Source: Perognathus longimembris pacificus
Lineage: Eukaryota; Chordata; Mammalia; Rodentia; Heteromyidae
Direction of reading: 5' to 3'
NCBI RefSeq assembly: GCF_023159225.1
Contig: NC_063173.1
Location: 8,346,852 to 8,410,851 of the forward strand
Length of the DNA stretch: 64,000 nucleotides
The notes beneath the pieces are model-generated. The model was not told the origin of the DNA. It worked only from the letters and a program-made list of their open reading frames with translations, and made no database searches. The number at the start of each line of letters is the position of its first letter. Position 1 is the stretch's first letter. The position numbers and the translations under genes are program-made. Below are positions 21,560-32,792 of this stretch, piece by piece.

Positions 21560-21770
21560 TCAGCCGGCTTTTGAATGCCTTCTGTGTGCCAAGCGTAGCA
21601 TTTGCATTATTTCATTTAATTCTCAGCCTTGAAAGGTAGGCATTATTCTCCATTCTCAGAGGATGGAGCTGAAATTAAAGGAGGCTCAGTAATCTTCTCA
21701 AAGGCACAGATAGTCATCAACAGAGTTGAGCTTTAATGGATGTTTTCTGAGTCCTCAGCCTGTGCTCCCT
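21560..21770 (+). repeat. MIR/MIR3-like relic
   Basis: TTCTGTGTGCCAAGCGTAGC, CATTATTTCATTTAATTCTC, AAAGGTAGGCATTATTCTCC and GGATGGAGCTGAAATTAAAG follow the antisense MIR-type core. Confidence 0.7.
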
Positions 21771-21994
21771 TCCTGTGATTCTTGGTGGACCAACCACGTC
21801 TATTAATAATAAATTCCTGGTTCTAAGATCGCAGAGTACAATGATACTATTATTTGTAAGGACGAACAATATCAGGAAATTGTCATCACTAACTTGTGCT
21901 CCCTAAGGGCAGAGGTGGTTTCAAGCATTCATCCAACCAGTGATGACTAATGCAGACCCAACCACATGCTAGAAAAAAATTGAAAAATATTCTA

Positions 21995-22263
21995 TCTACA
22001 AGAAATAATTCACACCTGTAATCCTAGACAGTTAGAGGGTAGAAATGGGGAGTATTACAGTTCAAGTCCAGCTTAGACAAAAGTTAGTGAGACCCTATCT
22101 CAGTCAATGTTGCCTGTCATCCAAAAACTATCAGCAGGATTGAAATCTAGACTGCATGTGAAAAAGAACTAAAATAAAAAAGGGCTAGGGGCGTAGCTCC
22201 AGTGGTAGAGCGCATGGCCCGCCTCACAAGTGAAAGGCTCAGGGTTCAAAACTCAGTACCATC
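21995..22263 (+). mobile_element. B1-B1-ID composite SINE
   Basis: B1-like text (CACACCTGTAATCCTAGACA, CAAAAGTTAGTGAGACCCTA) leads to a well-kept ID module (AAGGGCTAGGGGCGTAGCTC, GTGGTAGAGCGCATGGC, GGGTTCAAAACTCAGTACC) and an A-rich tail. The layout resembles composite SINEs I associate with related rodents (Castorimorpha), an inference from memory. Confidence 0.65.
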
Positions 22264-22277
22264 AAAAACAACTCACC

Positions 22278-22486
22278 GGGGCTGGGGATATAGCCTAGTG
22301 GCAAGAGTGCCTGCCTCGGATACACGAGGCCCTAGGTTCGATTCCCCAGCACCACATATACAGAAAACGGCCAGAAGCGGCGCTGTGGCTCAAGTGGCAG
22401 AGTGCTAGCCTTGAGCGGGAAGAAGCCAGGGACAGTGCTCAGGCCCTGAGTCCAAGGCCCAGGACTGGCCAAAAAAAAAAAAAAAA
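22278..22486 (+). mobile_element. IDL-Geo SINE, young GCGGGA variant
   Basis: Near-consensus copy with TTGAGCGGGAAGAAGCC and an uninterrupted A tail of about 21. A 14-bp duplication AAAAACAACTCACC lies at 22264-22277 and 22487-22500. It inserted into the A tail of the previous SINE. Confidence 0.95.
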
Positions 22487-22500
22487 AAAAACAACTCACC

Positions 22501-22769
22501 CATTTTATGAATTTATGCCCTAAAAAGGATTTACTGAAGAAAAAAATGAAGAGCAAAATAGATGGAGGCATTACTCACACAGTAGAGAATCTGCCTAACA
22601 AACACAAAGACCTAAGTGGAAATCCTAGGGAAGGGGAAAACAAGAAAGAATGAAAGGGGGAGAGGGAAAGAGAAAAAGGTTATGCTCTTGACCCTGGACA
22701 TCATACTTCCCCATGTACAAGAGAGAGAAATGAGTTTGAATCTTAAAGCATGATTCTTTTTGATTTTCT
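22501..22769. other. No recognised feature
   Basis: Purine-rich unique DNA; nothing supported. Confidence 0.4.
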
Positions 22770-22954
22770 GTCTTTCTCACTCAACGCTGGTGCTCTACCA
22801 CTTGAGCCACAGTTACACTTCCAGCTTTTTGGTGGTACATTGGAAATAAGTGTCTCACCGACTTTCCTGGCCTGGCTAGCTTTGGCCTATGATCTTCAGA
22901 TCTTAGCCTTCTGAGTAGCTAGGATTACAGGTGTGAGCCAGGGGTGTCTGGCTA
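22770..22954 (-). mobile_element. B1-Geo SINE, antisense, tail shortened
   Basis: ACCACTTGAGCCACAGTTAC, CTTTTTGGTGGTACATTGG, GATCTTAGCCTTCTGAGTAG, GATTACAGGTGTGAGCC. Only part of the Geo tail is present. Confidence 0.75.
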
Positions 22955-23489
22955 CCCACAGATTTTTTAAGCAGCAAGAGTAAAACTTGACAAAACCGAA
23001 AGGTAGTTTTTCTCATGATCTAACAAGATAATTTTACCTTCACCATTAGCTAATTGATATTGCTAAAATAGCACAGGGAGGAATGTTCTCAAAAGTTCCC
23101 CCAATGGGAACAGTATGCATGATTCACACTGTGAGCAATGACAGCAGAGCAGGACTCTGGGGAAATGTACACAATTGCCAAATCATATCGCTGGGAATCG
23201 AGATGTGCATGACTCTTCTACCCACTCTCAACTCATGTCTCCAAGAGATGTTGACACATTAATTTGGCATGTCTTTAGTCTGCAGTATGTTGGAGCACAA
23301 AGAAAACTAGCTTCACGGTCACAAGACTTGAGTTCTAATCAAGGCTGGGAGAGCTATGCTTTTACAATTGCCACTGAATGTTGACTGGGGTCACGTTCCT
23401 CACTATAATTTGGAGTTAATTAAAAATCAACACTGGTTGCGCTACAAATCTGTTGAGATATGTATATGCCAGTGGAGTTTTTGTCTGTT
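22955..23489. other. No recognised feature
   Basis: Unique DNA without a supported feature. Confidence 0.5.
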
Positions 23490-23726
23490 TGGTTTTTTGG
23501 TGTGAGTACTCGGGCTTGAACTCAGGACCTCATGCTCTCCTTTGGTTTCTTGGCTCAAAGCTGGCTTCTTCTACTTGAGGCATGGCTTCATTCCTAGCTA
23601 TTTGCTAGTTATTCGAAGATAAAGAGTCCCTGGGATTTGGCTGCCTGGGCTGGCTTCATCTGGGATCCTCAGATCTCAGCTTTCTGAGTAGCTGGAATTA
23701 CAGAGGTGACTCACGGGTGCTAGGCT
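23490..23726 (-). mobile_element. B1-Geo SINE, antisense, diverged
   Basis: CTCGGGCTTGAACTCAGGAC, TTGGCTCAAAGCTGGC, CTAGTTATTCGAAGATAAAG, CAGATCTCAGCTTTCTGAG. Confidence 0.72.
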
Positions 23727-23952
23727 AGGCCTAGTGTTTTGCAAATTCAAAAAGTTTATTCTATTGCCATCGGTTTTCCCACCAAAGCCTTCAGCTCTGT
23801 TTGTGGCATTTCTTTTTCATGAATATTTTATTTTGAAAATTAAGAGCCAATTTAAGACATCATCCAGTGGCTTCTGTCAAGAGCAAATCATTTGCTACTT
23901 AGGGGGCGAAGAGCTGAAGATCCTGACATGAAACCAGCCCAAGCCAGCTCTT

Positions 23953-24174
23953 GGGGTTTTTCTTGTTGTTGTTGTTTGTTTGTTTTGCCCGTCTGGGGCT
24001 TGAATTCAGGGCCTGAGCACTGTCCCTGGCTTCTTTTTGCTCAAGGCTAGCACTCTGCCACTTGAGCCACAGCACCACTTTCAGCTTTTTCTATATATGT
24101 GGTGCTGAGGAATCGAACCCAGGGCTTCATGTATACAAGGCGAGCACTTTACCACTAGGCCATATTCCCAGCCC
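23953..24174 (-). mobile_element. IDL-Geo SINE, antisense
   Basis: A T/G-rich tail complement, CTGGGGCTTGAATTCAGGG, GAATCGAACCCAGGGCTTC, ATTCCCAGCCCC. A 15-bp duplication CCCAAGCCAGCTCTT lies at 23938-23952 and 24175-24189. Confidence 0.93.
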
Positions 24175-24182
24175 CCCAAGCC

Positions 24183-24308
24183 AGCTCTTATCTCCAACTA
24201 ACCACCAAAAAGTTAGAAATGGTGCTGTGGCTCAGGTGGTAGAGGGCCATCCTCATGCAAAAAAAAAAGCTCAGAGATAGTGCCCAGGCCCTAAGTTCAA
24301 GCCCCAGT
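24183..24308 (+). mobile_element. Geo tail fragment of a B1-Geo SINE
   Basis: CTCTTATCTCCAACTAACCAC is the linker of the composite family, then GGTGCTGTGGCTCAGGTGG and CCCTAAGTTCAAGCCCCAG are the Geo tail. The head is absent here. Confidence 0.75.
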
Positions 24309-24353
24309 ACACACATGCATGCACACATGCGCGTGCGCACACACACACACACA
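24309..24353 (+). repeat. (CA)n with GCATGC/GTGCGC words
   Basis: ACACACATGCATGCACACATG, GCGCGTGCGCACACAC follow the SINE tail directly. This is an alternating purine-pyrimidine tract. Confidence 0.95.
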
Positions 24354-25549
24354 GAGCAGATTACGTAACCTCTTCAGCCTCATTATAAATGAGGATCTAG
24401 ATGAAATTATTGAGAAGCACAGAATTTTTAATAAAGGTACACAGAAGACAGGGCTTGCTTTTAGTTGCTGCCGGAATGAGAACTCAGAGCCCATCTAATT
24501 AGATTTCTGACCCCATGTCAGGCAGCCTTCGAGGCCTCTCCCAACAAACCTCAGGGCCTGCCCATTCGAACCTCCTATAACTCCTATAATTAATATGAAG
24601 ATTTCAGCCCTGTTGTATTTCCAGTTTTCTTTCAGCAAGATTCAGGCTGCCACAAGGAATAAGGAAAAGCTATGGTGTTAGCTAGATGGTGGTCCTGACC
24701 TCCCCCAGGATTTCAAATGCCAGGGAGCTCATCGTTCATTGTCTGAATCATTCTGAACCCTTCAGAGTCAACAGACAAATGTGTTGAGATGGAGCCAATT
24801 CAGTCTAATCAGATAGGCACCATGTCCCCAAGACAGAAGATAACCCCTAAGAAGCCTTGTGAGGTACCTCAATAGCTCTTATCAAGAAGAGAATTCTGCA
24901 CAAAACGATATAGGTAAATATTGAATGGGCAAGTCTCCAAATTGTTCTCTAGCCACACTGCAGGCTCTTTGATACCCCTTTCAGTAAGGAGGACTCAGAG
25001 CTGAAAAAGTCACTGATCATAAAGCATTTCTCAACGGCCCAAACAAGAGAGATCACTGAGGGAAGCTGACTTCAGAATACACACATCAAATCACCACAGG
25101 GGATCAGAGCTGGAAATGATGTCAGAGAACAACCAGTCTCTTTCACAAGCCAGAAGTCTAGAAAGATTGAGAACTGCCCCAAATTAGGAAGTCATTAGGC
25201 TCTCATTAACTAAACATGAGCTGAGTGCTAGCTATTGTCAGGAGGTAGAGATAGGAAGGGAAATTGATCCGGGTTCAAGAAGTGGAAGGAAACAAGTAAG
25301 TCAACAGCTGCAGTTAAAATATGGCAGATCAAATTCTGTGTCCAGGTTCTTAAGCCGGTGTCTGTGTCACTACTTCAGTAGCACCTCAAATTAAAAAGAC
25401 AAAAATTCATAGAAAGGATTCTGGTCAAGGTACACAAAAATATGTGTTGATGCCAATTAACCTCAGGTCTTTGGTGTACACAGATCTGGTCTGTATTTCT
25501 TGAGGACTTAGGAATTCTAAAGAGGACTTGATCACTTTTTCTTTCGTTT
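24354..25549. other. Unique DNA, possibly conserved noncoding
   Basis: About 1.2 kb without recognisable repeats, which is rare in this window, and without a coding signal. Segment 25120-25210 weakly resembles an old MIR-like repeat. Conservation cannot be judged from one sequence. Confidence 0.4.
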
Positions 25550-25739
25550 TAGTGAACCTAGCCCCTTGAAGCCCTAGTTAGACTAGGGCCATACGACTAA
25601 GTTACACCTCTACTTTTCACTGGTTATTTTTGTAGGACCAGGTCTTTCTTACTCCCACCTTGGCATTTTTCTTCTTTTAGGCATCCTGTTGTTGGTGGGA
25701 TGACACACACATGCCAGTATCTACCCCGTGTCCACCTCC

Positions 25740-25920
25740 CCTGCCCTGGGGACAGTCTTGTGGACTTTTCAGCCCTGGCTGGCCAGGCACCACAATTTCA
25801 GCCTCCCTGTGCCTAGTTGTAGGTTGAGCAGAGATTCTCATAAATCTTTCTACCATGATCCTCCTGTTTACTCTGTCAAGTAGATAGGATTATAGGTGTA
25901 AGCCAGGACTTCTGGCTATC
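25740..25920 (-). mobile_element. Old B1-type SINE fragments, antisense
   Basis: GGACAGTCTTGTGGAC, GCCTCCCTGTGCCTAGTTG, and AAGTAGATAGGATTATAGGTG are scattered complements of B1 heads. Confidence 0.45.
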
Positions 25921-25927
25921 AGACTCT

Positions 25928-26169
25928 TATTTTTTCTTTCTTTCTTTGTTGCTGGTCTTGGGCCTTGAACTCAGGGCCTGGGAGCTGTCCTTGAGCTTTT
26001 GTGCTCAAGGCTAGCACTCTACTACTTGAGCCACAGCTCCATTTCCAGCTTTTTGTGGAGATAAGAAGCTCATGGACCTTCCTGCCCCAGGCTGGCCTCA
26101 AACTATGATCCTCAGATCTCAGCCTCCTAAGTAGCTTGGCGTATAGGCGTGAGCCACCAGTGCCCAGCC
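25928..26169 (-). mobile_element. B1-Geo SINE, antisense
   Basis: TTGGGCCTTGAACTCAGGGC, CTACTTGAGCCACAGCTCC, CAGATCTCAGCCTCCTAAGT, GAGCCACCAGTGCCCAGC. A short duplication CAGACTCT flanks it at 25920 and 26169. Confidence 0.85.
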
Positions 26170-27616
26170 AGACTCTATTAGTGAGATTTTTTTCCCCCAA
26201 CAGTATTCAGAAAGACTTATAAAGAACACCATAGAAATCATGAATGGAAAAGTTCTACAAAGAACAATAAATAACCAGCATCATCTTTGTTCTAACTTGG
26301 AGAAGTCACCATTAAAGCCAAAGTCATGAAAAATTCCATTACCTACTGGCATACTTTCCAACCTACTTAAGTAAGAAAAAAAGATTTTAATTAGCTGTCT
26401 GTTTAGGTTTATTTTTATTTTTTAGTATATAAAATACTGAAGAAATAAACAAATATTTCAAAGATCTATACTGTCATCTGGAAAAGGCAAAACCAAACCA
26501 AACCAAATGCCTAACAAAAACCTATGGCTACACATACAAAAACCTCATTTCTTCATGACTGGAAATATTTTAACATGATTTTTTAAAGCCTTTCTGAACT
26601 ACAATGTGGTTTACAACTATAATGAAATAAAATCAGCATATATATCTAACACAAAAACTAGGAAATCAACATCCCCCAAATCAATCCTTATTTATGATTA
26701 AAATAAAACAAACCCAAAAACCAAGTCTAGCATTGCTAGATGTCAGATTAGGCTACTTCACAAGAAATGCAGTGGGTAACTGTTCACTCATTAAGTAAAC
26801 ACATATTGACTAGCTTCTGTGTGATACGAGGGGCTATGTAGAATACCAAGACATAGAGTAAGATTTCTCAAAGTACTGTTGAGAACCGGCCTGCGTCAGT
26901 CATCTGTGGGTTTCTAGACTCTAGTCTCGACACACCACATTGGTTATAGTTCTGGGTTGAAAGCAAGGGCAATCAAGTGGGATCCTTCAGGAAACGAAGC
27001 AACTCACTGGAAGGACATCCGAATTAAGCCAAGTTTGGGCCAAGAAAACTTCAGAAGAACCACAACAGAAATCATACAGCACAATGACTTTTTTAAAAAA
27101 TGTGGTTTGCATTGTGGCACTGTCACAGTCCTTACTTACAGCCTTGCCATTGCATCGTGACTCAAGGGCGGCTCCTAAGGCAAGGCCCAGGAGATGCTTC
27201 CTAGGATTTATGCACAAAGGTAGATTGTCAGAAGGGAGACGAGGATGAAGACGGCAACATTGCAGCAAATGCCTGGGAAATAAAAATCTCTGTGTTACAG
27301 GGTAGAAATGCCCAAGATTGTATCTCAGGAAAATTTTAGAAGTGATGAAAGAAAAGAACAGGATTGAAACTAATGTATTTCAGCTTCTCAAAAAGATTAT
27401 TGAATAGACATAGTAGCATAGTATATTTTTAAACAAGCCCAAGAAGAACTGATGTAAAGGGTATTACCTATCCCCTGCTCTAGAGATTGCCATCAAAATA
27501 GAAAGCAGCACAATCTTACTCATGAAGCTGAAGAATAATGTTAAGGTCCTGAGCAGATGTTTCCTCTAGACATTGTCCCAGATTTAACCCCTTGTCATTA
27601 TCCATCCATTCAGCTT
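26170..27616. other. Unique or old-repeat DNA
   Basis: AT-rich with no coding signal. Near 26780-26860 the text TCATTAAGTAAACACATATTG...TTCTGTGTGATACG resembles an ancient mammalian repeat. Overlapping open frames at 26957-27268 show no recognised product. Confidence 0.4.
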
Positions 27617-27829
27617 TTTTTTTTTTTCCAGTTGTGGGGCTTGAACTCGGGGTCTGAGCACTGTCCTTGAGCGATTTCACTCAGGGCTAGCACTCTACCA
27701 CTTTGAGCCACAGCACCACTTTCAGGTTTTGGGTGGTTGATTGGAAATATGAATCTCACAGACTTTCCTGCCTCCGATCTCAGCCTCCTGAGTAGCTAGG
27801 ATGACAGGCTTGAGCCCCTAGCACCCAGC
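27617..27829 (-). mobile_element. B1-Geo SINE, antisense, head shortened
   Basis: TTGTGGGGCTTGAACTCGGG, CCACTTTGAGCCACAGCACC, ATCTCAGCCTCCTGAGTAGC. The part between the linker and the head is missing. Confidence 0.8.
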
Positions 27830-27849
27830 AAAAGTGCTATATAACACTG

Positions 27850-27928
27850 TCTTGCTTCAGACTCACAATTCTTTGCCTCAACCTAATCAGTACTGGGATT
27901 GCATGCGTGCACCACGGTGCCCTGCTCA
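27850..27928 (-). mobile_element. B1 fragment, antisense
   Basis: TTGCCTCAACCTAATCAGTAC, TGGGATTGCATGCGTGCACC. Confidence 0.5.
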
Positions 27929-28651
27929 GAAGTGATCATCCACAGAAGAAGAGAGCTTAGATTTATAGTGACAATTATAATAGACTATAAATGTATACCC
28001 ACATTTTTATGCTAAGAATTACATTTGCATAAGCGCAAATTTGGAAGACTACATACCGTGAAAAGAAAAAGAATCACAATGCAAGAAATGCATGGCAGTT
28101 CAATAGATTATATAAAAAGTAAAAGCAGCCAAACTTTATTCAAACTCGTGTGTCCTTTCTATATTTTCTGGTTTTTTCCAATATGGGATAAAACAAGCAA
28201 ACATAACTCATTGGGAGTAGAAGTGGTCATTATTAGTGATTATTAGTGGCAGTGTTTCAACTCTCTGGTATTTTTGGACATTCAGAAACCACATACTAAA
28301 TTTTCAATATATAATTTTTTTATCAGTGTCACTGACAGTAACATCCTATAATATCAAATAAAGAGAAATGGTCACCAAAAAGGTCTTAGTGCACACTTAA
28401 CTAATGTATTATTTATTGCATTTACTCATGGCAACTAATATTTGGAAACTCACATGCTCATTTTATCTTAGGAACTGTGGTATATGAAAAGATGCAGAAG
28501 GGTACTAGAGAATACGAAGCAACACATATGAAAGCATCATATATAATGGCATAATCTAGATCCTAGGTCATGTCTAACCATTGGCTTCATCTTTCTCATA
28601 TGTACTCATCTCAAATTAACTTCAATGAATGAGAGCGGGAAAGACGATTGG
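27929..28651. other. No recognised feature
   Basis: AT-rich unique DNA; no gene supported. Confidence 0.5.
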
Positions 28652-28885
28652 ACTGGGTGCCAGTGGCTGGTATCTGTAATACTTGCTCTTCAGGAGGCTG
28701 AGATGTGAGGATTGTAGTTAAAAGCCAGGCCAGGCAGAAAAGTTTATAAGATTTCATCTCCAATTAATCGGCAAAGTACTAGAGCAAAGGCATGGCTTAA
28801 GCGGTACAGTGCCAGCTGTAGGCAGAAAAAGAAAGCATGAGACCCTGAGTTCAAGCCCTAATACCAGCACCAAAAAACAAACCAC
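28652..28885 (+). mobile_element. B1-Geo SINE, diverged
   Basis: CTGGGTGCCAGTGGCTGG, TTCAGGAGGCTGAGATGTG, CATCTCCAATTAATCGGC, GAGACCCTGAGTTCAAGCC. Confidence 0.8.
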
Positions 28886-28951
28886 AAAGTGGCAATCAAC
28901 TTATGGTGTTGTGCTGACCTGCAATAGACATAAACATAACAAATAGAAGCC

Positions 28952-29140
28952 TCGAGGCTGGGAATGTGGCTTAGTGGTAGAGTGCTTGTCTAGCATGCAT
29001 GAAACCCTGAGTTTGATTCCTCAGAACCACATAAACAGAAAAAGCTGAAGTGGCGCTGTGGCTCGAGTGGTAGAGTGCTAGCCATGAGAAAAGAAGCTCA
29101 GGGACAGTGCCCAGGCCCTGAGTTCAAGCCCCATGAGTGG
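28952..29140 (+). mobile_element. IDL-Geo SINE, older type
   Basis: GAGGCTGGGAATGTGGCTTA, GTTTGATTCCTCAGAACC, GCGCTGTGGCTCGAGTGGT, CTGAGTTCAAGCCCC. Confidence 0.85.
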
Positions 29141-29240
29141 AAACGAGTAAAATTTAAAAAAATTCTCATAGGAAACTTTGAAACCAGTATCAACCACTGT
29201 GTGGTAGTTTTGGCCAAGACAAACCAATAATTGCTTGGCT

Positions 29241-29427
29241 TTTTTTTTTCCCAGTGTTGGGGCTTGAACTCAGGTCCTGAGCACTGTCCCTGGCTTCTTT
29301 TGCTTAAGGCTAGCACTCTACCACTTGAGCCACAGTGCCACTTCTGGCTTTTTCTGTTTGTATAGTGCTGAGGAATTGAACCCAGGGCTTCATGCATGCT
29401 AGGCAAACACTCTACCATATTCCCAGG
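29241..29427 (-). mobile_element. IDL-Geo SINE, antisense
   Basis: CCCAGTGTTGGGGCTTGAAC to ACCATATTCCCAGGCC. Flanks share CTTGGCTTTTTTTT. It faces the preceding copy (28952), so the pair forms an inverted repeat about 100 bp apart. Confidence 0.85.
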
Positions 29428-29924
29428 CCACTTGGCTTTTTTTTGATTAACAAAACCTGTATCTCCTGGTCATCCATGCCTGCCATTCTTCCAGCTGATC
29501 ACAGAGCTCAGCAGCAAAGTGGAAAGCAAGTGAAACAACAGAAGTTAGCAGTGCACAGGGACAGTAGTCAGTTCCTAGTAGGAGCTCAGTAGAGTGTCTT
29601 GTTAAATACCCATTCATTTGGAAAGAGAAGCAGGTGTTCTAACCTTTAATCTACCCTTTCGCTTCATTTTCTCACTTCTCTGAGTCCCTACCACATAGAA
29701 CACATGGAGAGAATCAACATGTACCTTTTGTCCTAGAATGAAACATTAAAATGCCTCTCTAGATGCCTTAAAAACACAGAGGAACGGAAATGCATTGCAA
29801 AATATAACTTAAAATGTGCTTTAAACTATAATTCTAGCTAAGAAAGAGAAGAGGGAAGAAAACAATGAAAGAAAAGAAGGAAGGAAAGCCATTTAGTCAT
29901 GCAAAAAAGGAATTCTTGTGTTGC
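29428..29924. other. Unique DNA, weak L2-like end
   Basis: CCTAGTAGGAGCTCAGTAG near 29573 is reminiscent of an L2 3' end. Otherwise nothing. Confidence 0.35.
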
Positions 29925-30095
29925 CTTTGAAATTAAAAAGCTATAAAAGGTTTCAATGCCATAAATCAGGTTTTGAGTACAATGCATCTCTTTCCATCAT
30001 TCTTCCCCATTTTTTCACCATTCCATCCCTACCCTCAAGTTGTGTAGTAAAACTTTTTTATACAATTTACACTGAGTATAATGACTGCATCTGCT
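29925..30095 (-). repeat. L1-like 3' tail, antisense
   Basis: GAGTACAATGCATCTCTTTCC, CATCATTCTTCCCC are the complement of a ~120-bp unit also seen at 32511, 37868 and 59570. Confidence 0.45.
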
Positions 30096-30298
30096 TTTTT
30101 TTTTTTTTTGCCAGTCCTGGGGCTTGAACTCAGGGCCTGAGCACTGTCCCTGGCTTCTTATTGCTCAAGGCTAGCACTCTGCCACTTGAGCCACAGGGCC
30201 TCTTCTAGCTTTTCCTGTGTATGAGGTGCTGAGAAATTGAACCCAGGGCTTCATGCATGCAAGGTAAGCACTCTATCACTAAGACAGATTCCCAGTCC
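30096..30298 (-). mobile_element. IDL-Geo SINE, antisense
   Basis: Poly-T, GCCAGTCCTGGGGCTTGAAC, AATTGAACCCAGGGCTTC, GATTCCCAGTCC. Flanks share TGCAT(C/T)TGCTTTT. It sits inside the L1-like tail. Confidence 0.9.
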
Positions 30299-30831
30299 TG
30301 CATTTGCTTTTGTACATAGTGTTTCAAGCTTTGTTTCCATGAACCTTAGAGAGATTTGCTAAGAGTATTAACATGAAGCTAGCTGGTTAACTCACAAGTC
30401 ACATCTTGTAAGTGTAAACCATGATTACTATAATTATTGAGTTAATAATTATTATAATAAACATTTATGTACACTATATATTACCAAAGTGTTTTATAAT
30501 ATCCTTGGCTCTTTTTCTGCTGATACTCAGTTAAACCTCAAAGAAGTTCTTATTCACTAATGAGAATGAAATTTGATTTTTTGTGGGCTTTACTAAAAAA
30601 GAAAAAGAAAGAAAAGACAAATGCATTAAAATTTTAAAGATGTAAATTTTAACTAAAATATTCAACTAGATAATTAAACTAGGAACATGATGAAGCTGAA
30701 CACATTACATGTTAAATTATTAAAATAATATCATTTTAATATAGCCAAAATCTATGATTAAACACAATAGTCTCAGTGTGTCCACAATTTTCTAATGATA
30801 TTTTGACACTTGTTAAAAATATAGTTTCTTA
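30299..30831. other. No recognised feature
   Basis: AT-rich unique DNA; nothing supported. Confidence 0.5.
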
Positions 30832-30975
30832 AGGGAAAGGGGGAGGGGGGAGGGAGGAAATGAGGGAGAAGGTAACAAACAGTATAAGAAATGTATCCAA
30901 TGCCTAACATATGAAACTGTAACCCCTCTGTATATCAGTCTGACAATAAAAATTAAAAAAATATATATATATATA
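30832..30975 (+). repeat. L1-like 3' UTR tail
   Basis: A G-run (GGGAAAGGGGGAGGGGGGAG), AATGAGGGAGAAGGTAAC, AACTGTAACCCCTCTGTATA, CTGACAATAAAAATTAAAAA and an (AT) tail. Same design as 5105-5275 and 54680-54806. Confidence 0.5.
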
Positions 30976-30984
30976 GTTTCTTCA

Positions 30985-31110
30985 TTCCCAAGCCTTGGAA
31001 TTTCTGACTCATCAGGTCTGGGCTAAGACCAGGGAAATGGTATTTTTAGGCAATCACATAAGAAATTCTTCTTATTAAGGAACTTTAGGAAACAGTAGTT
31101 TCCAACTCCT
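30985..31110 (+). mobile_element. hAT-Charlie (MER5-like) DNA transposon relic
   Basis: GGAATTTCTGACTCATCAGG, TCTGGGCTAAGACC and CAATCACATAAGAAATTC follow the familiar MER5/MER20-type passage. Confidence 0.5.
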
Positions 31111-32045
31111 GGATAGTAAAAACTTGGAAGATATAAATTTTACTTGTGAAATGTACCTTCCAGCAGCTGGGCTCAAGACTTTCCTTTTGTTCTTTCTAAC
31201 ATCCTGTAACATTCCAAGACAGACAGTGTTGCAGTTTCCAAGAATCCAAGTCTGAAAAGTTAAATAACTAGACTAAGAGAAAATTTGAATAATGAGATCA
31301 AGACCACAAAGGCAGTTCTTGGCACTGCGGATAAGGACTAATCAGTGTACTGTGTATTTTCTTTGTATAATGACAAATCTTGCATCTCAGAAAAAAAGAG
31401 GAAAAGGCAAGAAGGAAGCAGAATTTCAGCAAGTGTAGTCCAGCTTTACATAAAGATTGTTCGGTAGGGTAAATCATTAAATACACCTTAATATTTTTCC
31501 AGTTGAAACATAAAATTGATTTTCAAAAAGAGTCATGTAGAAGTCCTAGAGGGACCAAAGAGTTGATGGTCACAAAGTAGATGAAAGTCATAGTTTCTCT
31601 GTTACTCTTGAGGTAAGTGTTATTTTGCTTGGGAAAAAAGAAAACATTTTGGTTGAGAAAGCAAGAGAAAAAAGTAATTGGTCCCAAAAGGATTCAATGT
31701 ATTATTTTTTCAAAGTTGTCAATTCAGACTTGAAACAGATTATTCTTTTCTGGTAGATACCACCCTTAGTCTTGATTGAAGGACACTAACACAAAAAGCA
31801 ATATACTGTGTCTGTTCAGCCTCTTCTTCCCCGGGGTTGAGAAGGAGGAAAAGCAAGCCTAATGATCAGAATCAAGTTGTCTACACAACACAAGAAAAAT
31901 TCTAACTTTTGCAGAGAAGTCAAGAGGAATTGAAATAGTATTTAGTGAAAGCCCAAGCTTTAATGTTACCTTAAGAGACCCTGGGAACAAGACCTTCAGG
32001 CCTTTGATGAAGAAAAAGGACAGCATTTATAATAAGAAATAGAGA
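31111..32045. other. No recognised feature
   Basis: Unique AT-rich DNA, no supported feature. Confidence 0.5.
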
Positions 32046-32275
32046 CTGCCAGGCTCATGTGACTCAGGCCTGTCATCCTAGCTACTCAGGAGGCTGAGAT
32101 CCGAGGATCACAGTTTGAAGCCAGCCTGGATAAGAAAGTCCGTGACACTTATCTCCAACAAACTACTCAGAAAAGGCTGGAAGTGGCACTGTGGTTCAAG
32201 TTGATAGAGCCACTAGCCTTGAGCAAAAGAAGCTGAGGGACAGCTCCCAGGCCCTGGCTTCACCCCAGAACCTGC
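32046..32275 (+). mobile_element. B1-Geo composite SINE
   Basis: CTAGCTACTCAGGAGGCTGA, TTATCTCCAACAAACTAC, GGAAGTGGCACTGTGG. Its A-rich tail has expanded into the adjacent GGAA array. Confidence 0.88.
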
Positions 32276-32506
32276 AAAAAAAGAAAGAAGGGAAGGAAGG
32301 AAGGAAGGAAGGAAGGAAGGAAGGAAGGAAGGAAGGAAGGAAGGAAGGAAGGAAGGAAGGAAGGAAGGAGAGGGAGGGAGGGAAAGAAAGAGGGGGAACA
32401 AAAGAAAGAAAAAAGAAAGAGAAAGGAAGGAAGGAAGGAAGGAAGAAAGAAAAAGGAAAAAAGAAAGGAAGGAAGGAAGAAGAAAGAGAGAAAGAGAAAG
32501 AAAGAA
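32276..32506 (+). repeat. (GGAA)n / polypurine microsatellite
   Basis: At least 20 GGAA units with GGGA and AAAG interruptions, about 230 nt of pure purine. It gives spurious open frames on both strands. Confidence 0.97.
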
Positions 32507-32510
32507 GGTA

Positions 32511-32660
32511 AGTGAGACTATTGGGATAGACGTGGGGGAGGTGATAATGATGGAAAGGGTGACATTGATCAAGATGCATTGTACCCATAAACTGAAATGT
32601 TGAATTGCAACTCCTTTGTAAGGCTACTTAAGTATAATTAAAATGAAAAGTGTCAGCAAG
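32511..32660 (+). repeat. L1-like 3' tail
   Basis: GGGTGACATTGATCAAGATG, CATTGTACCCATAAACTG, then an A-rich end. Related to 29925, 37868 and 59570. Confidence 0.45.
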
Positions 32661-32792
32661 CCTATGTTGAAATTGGTGGCCCTATCCCTTAAGTTTATAG
32701 TGTTAGTTTGAATGTAAACAATGGGGAATTTCTTTCACTTTCGTTAGAACAGGATGTGGTTGCTTCCTTGGGCTTCAAAAAATTCTACTTTT

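Noticed and set aside
32191..32588. Several 106-130 codon frames on both strands
   Set aside because: They are translations of the GGAA microsatellite (Lys/Glu/Gly or Pro/Ser/Phe repeats) plus SINE sequence.
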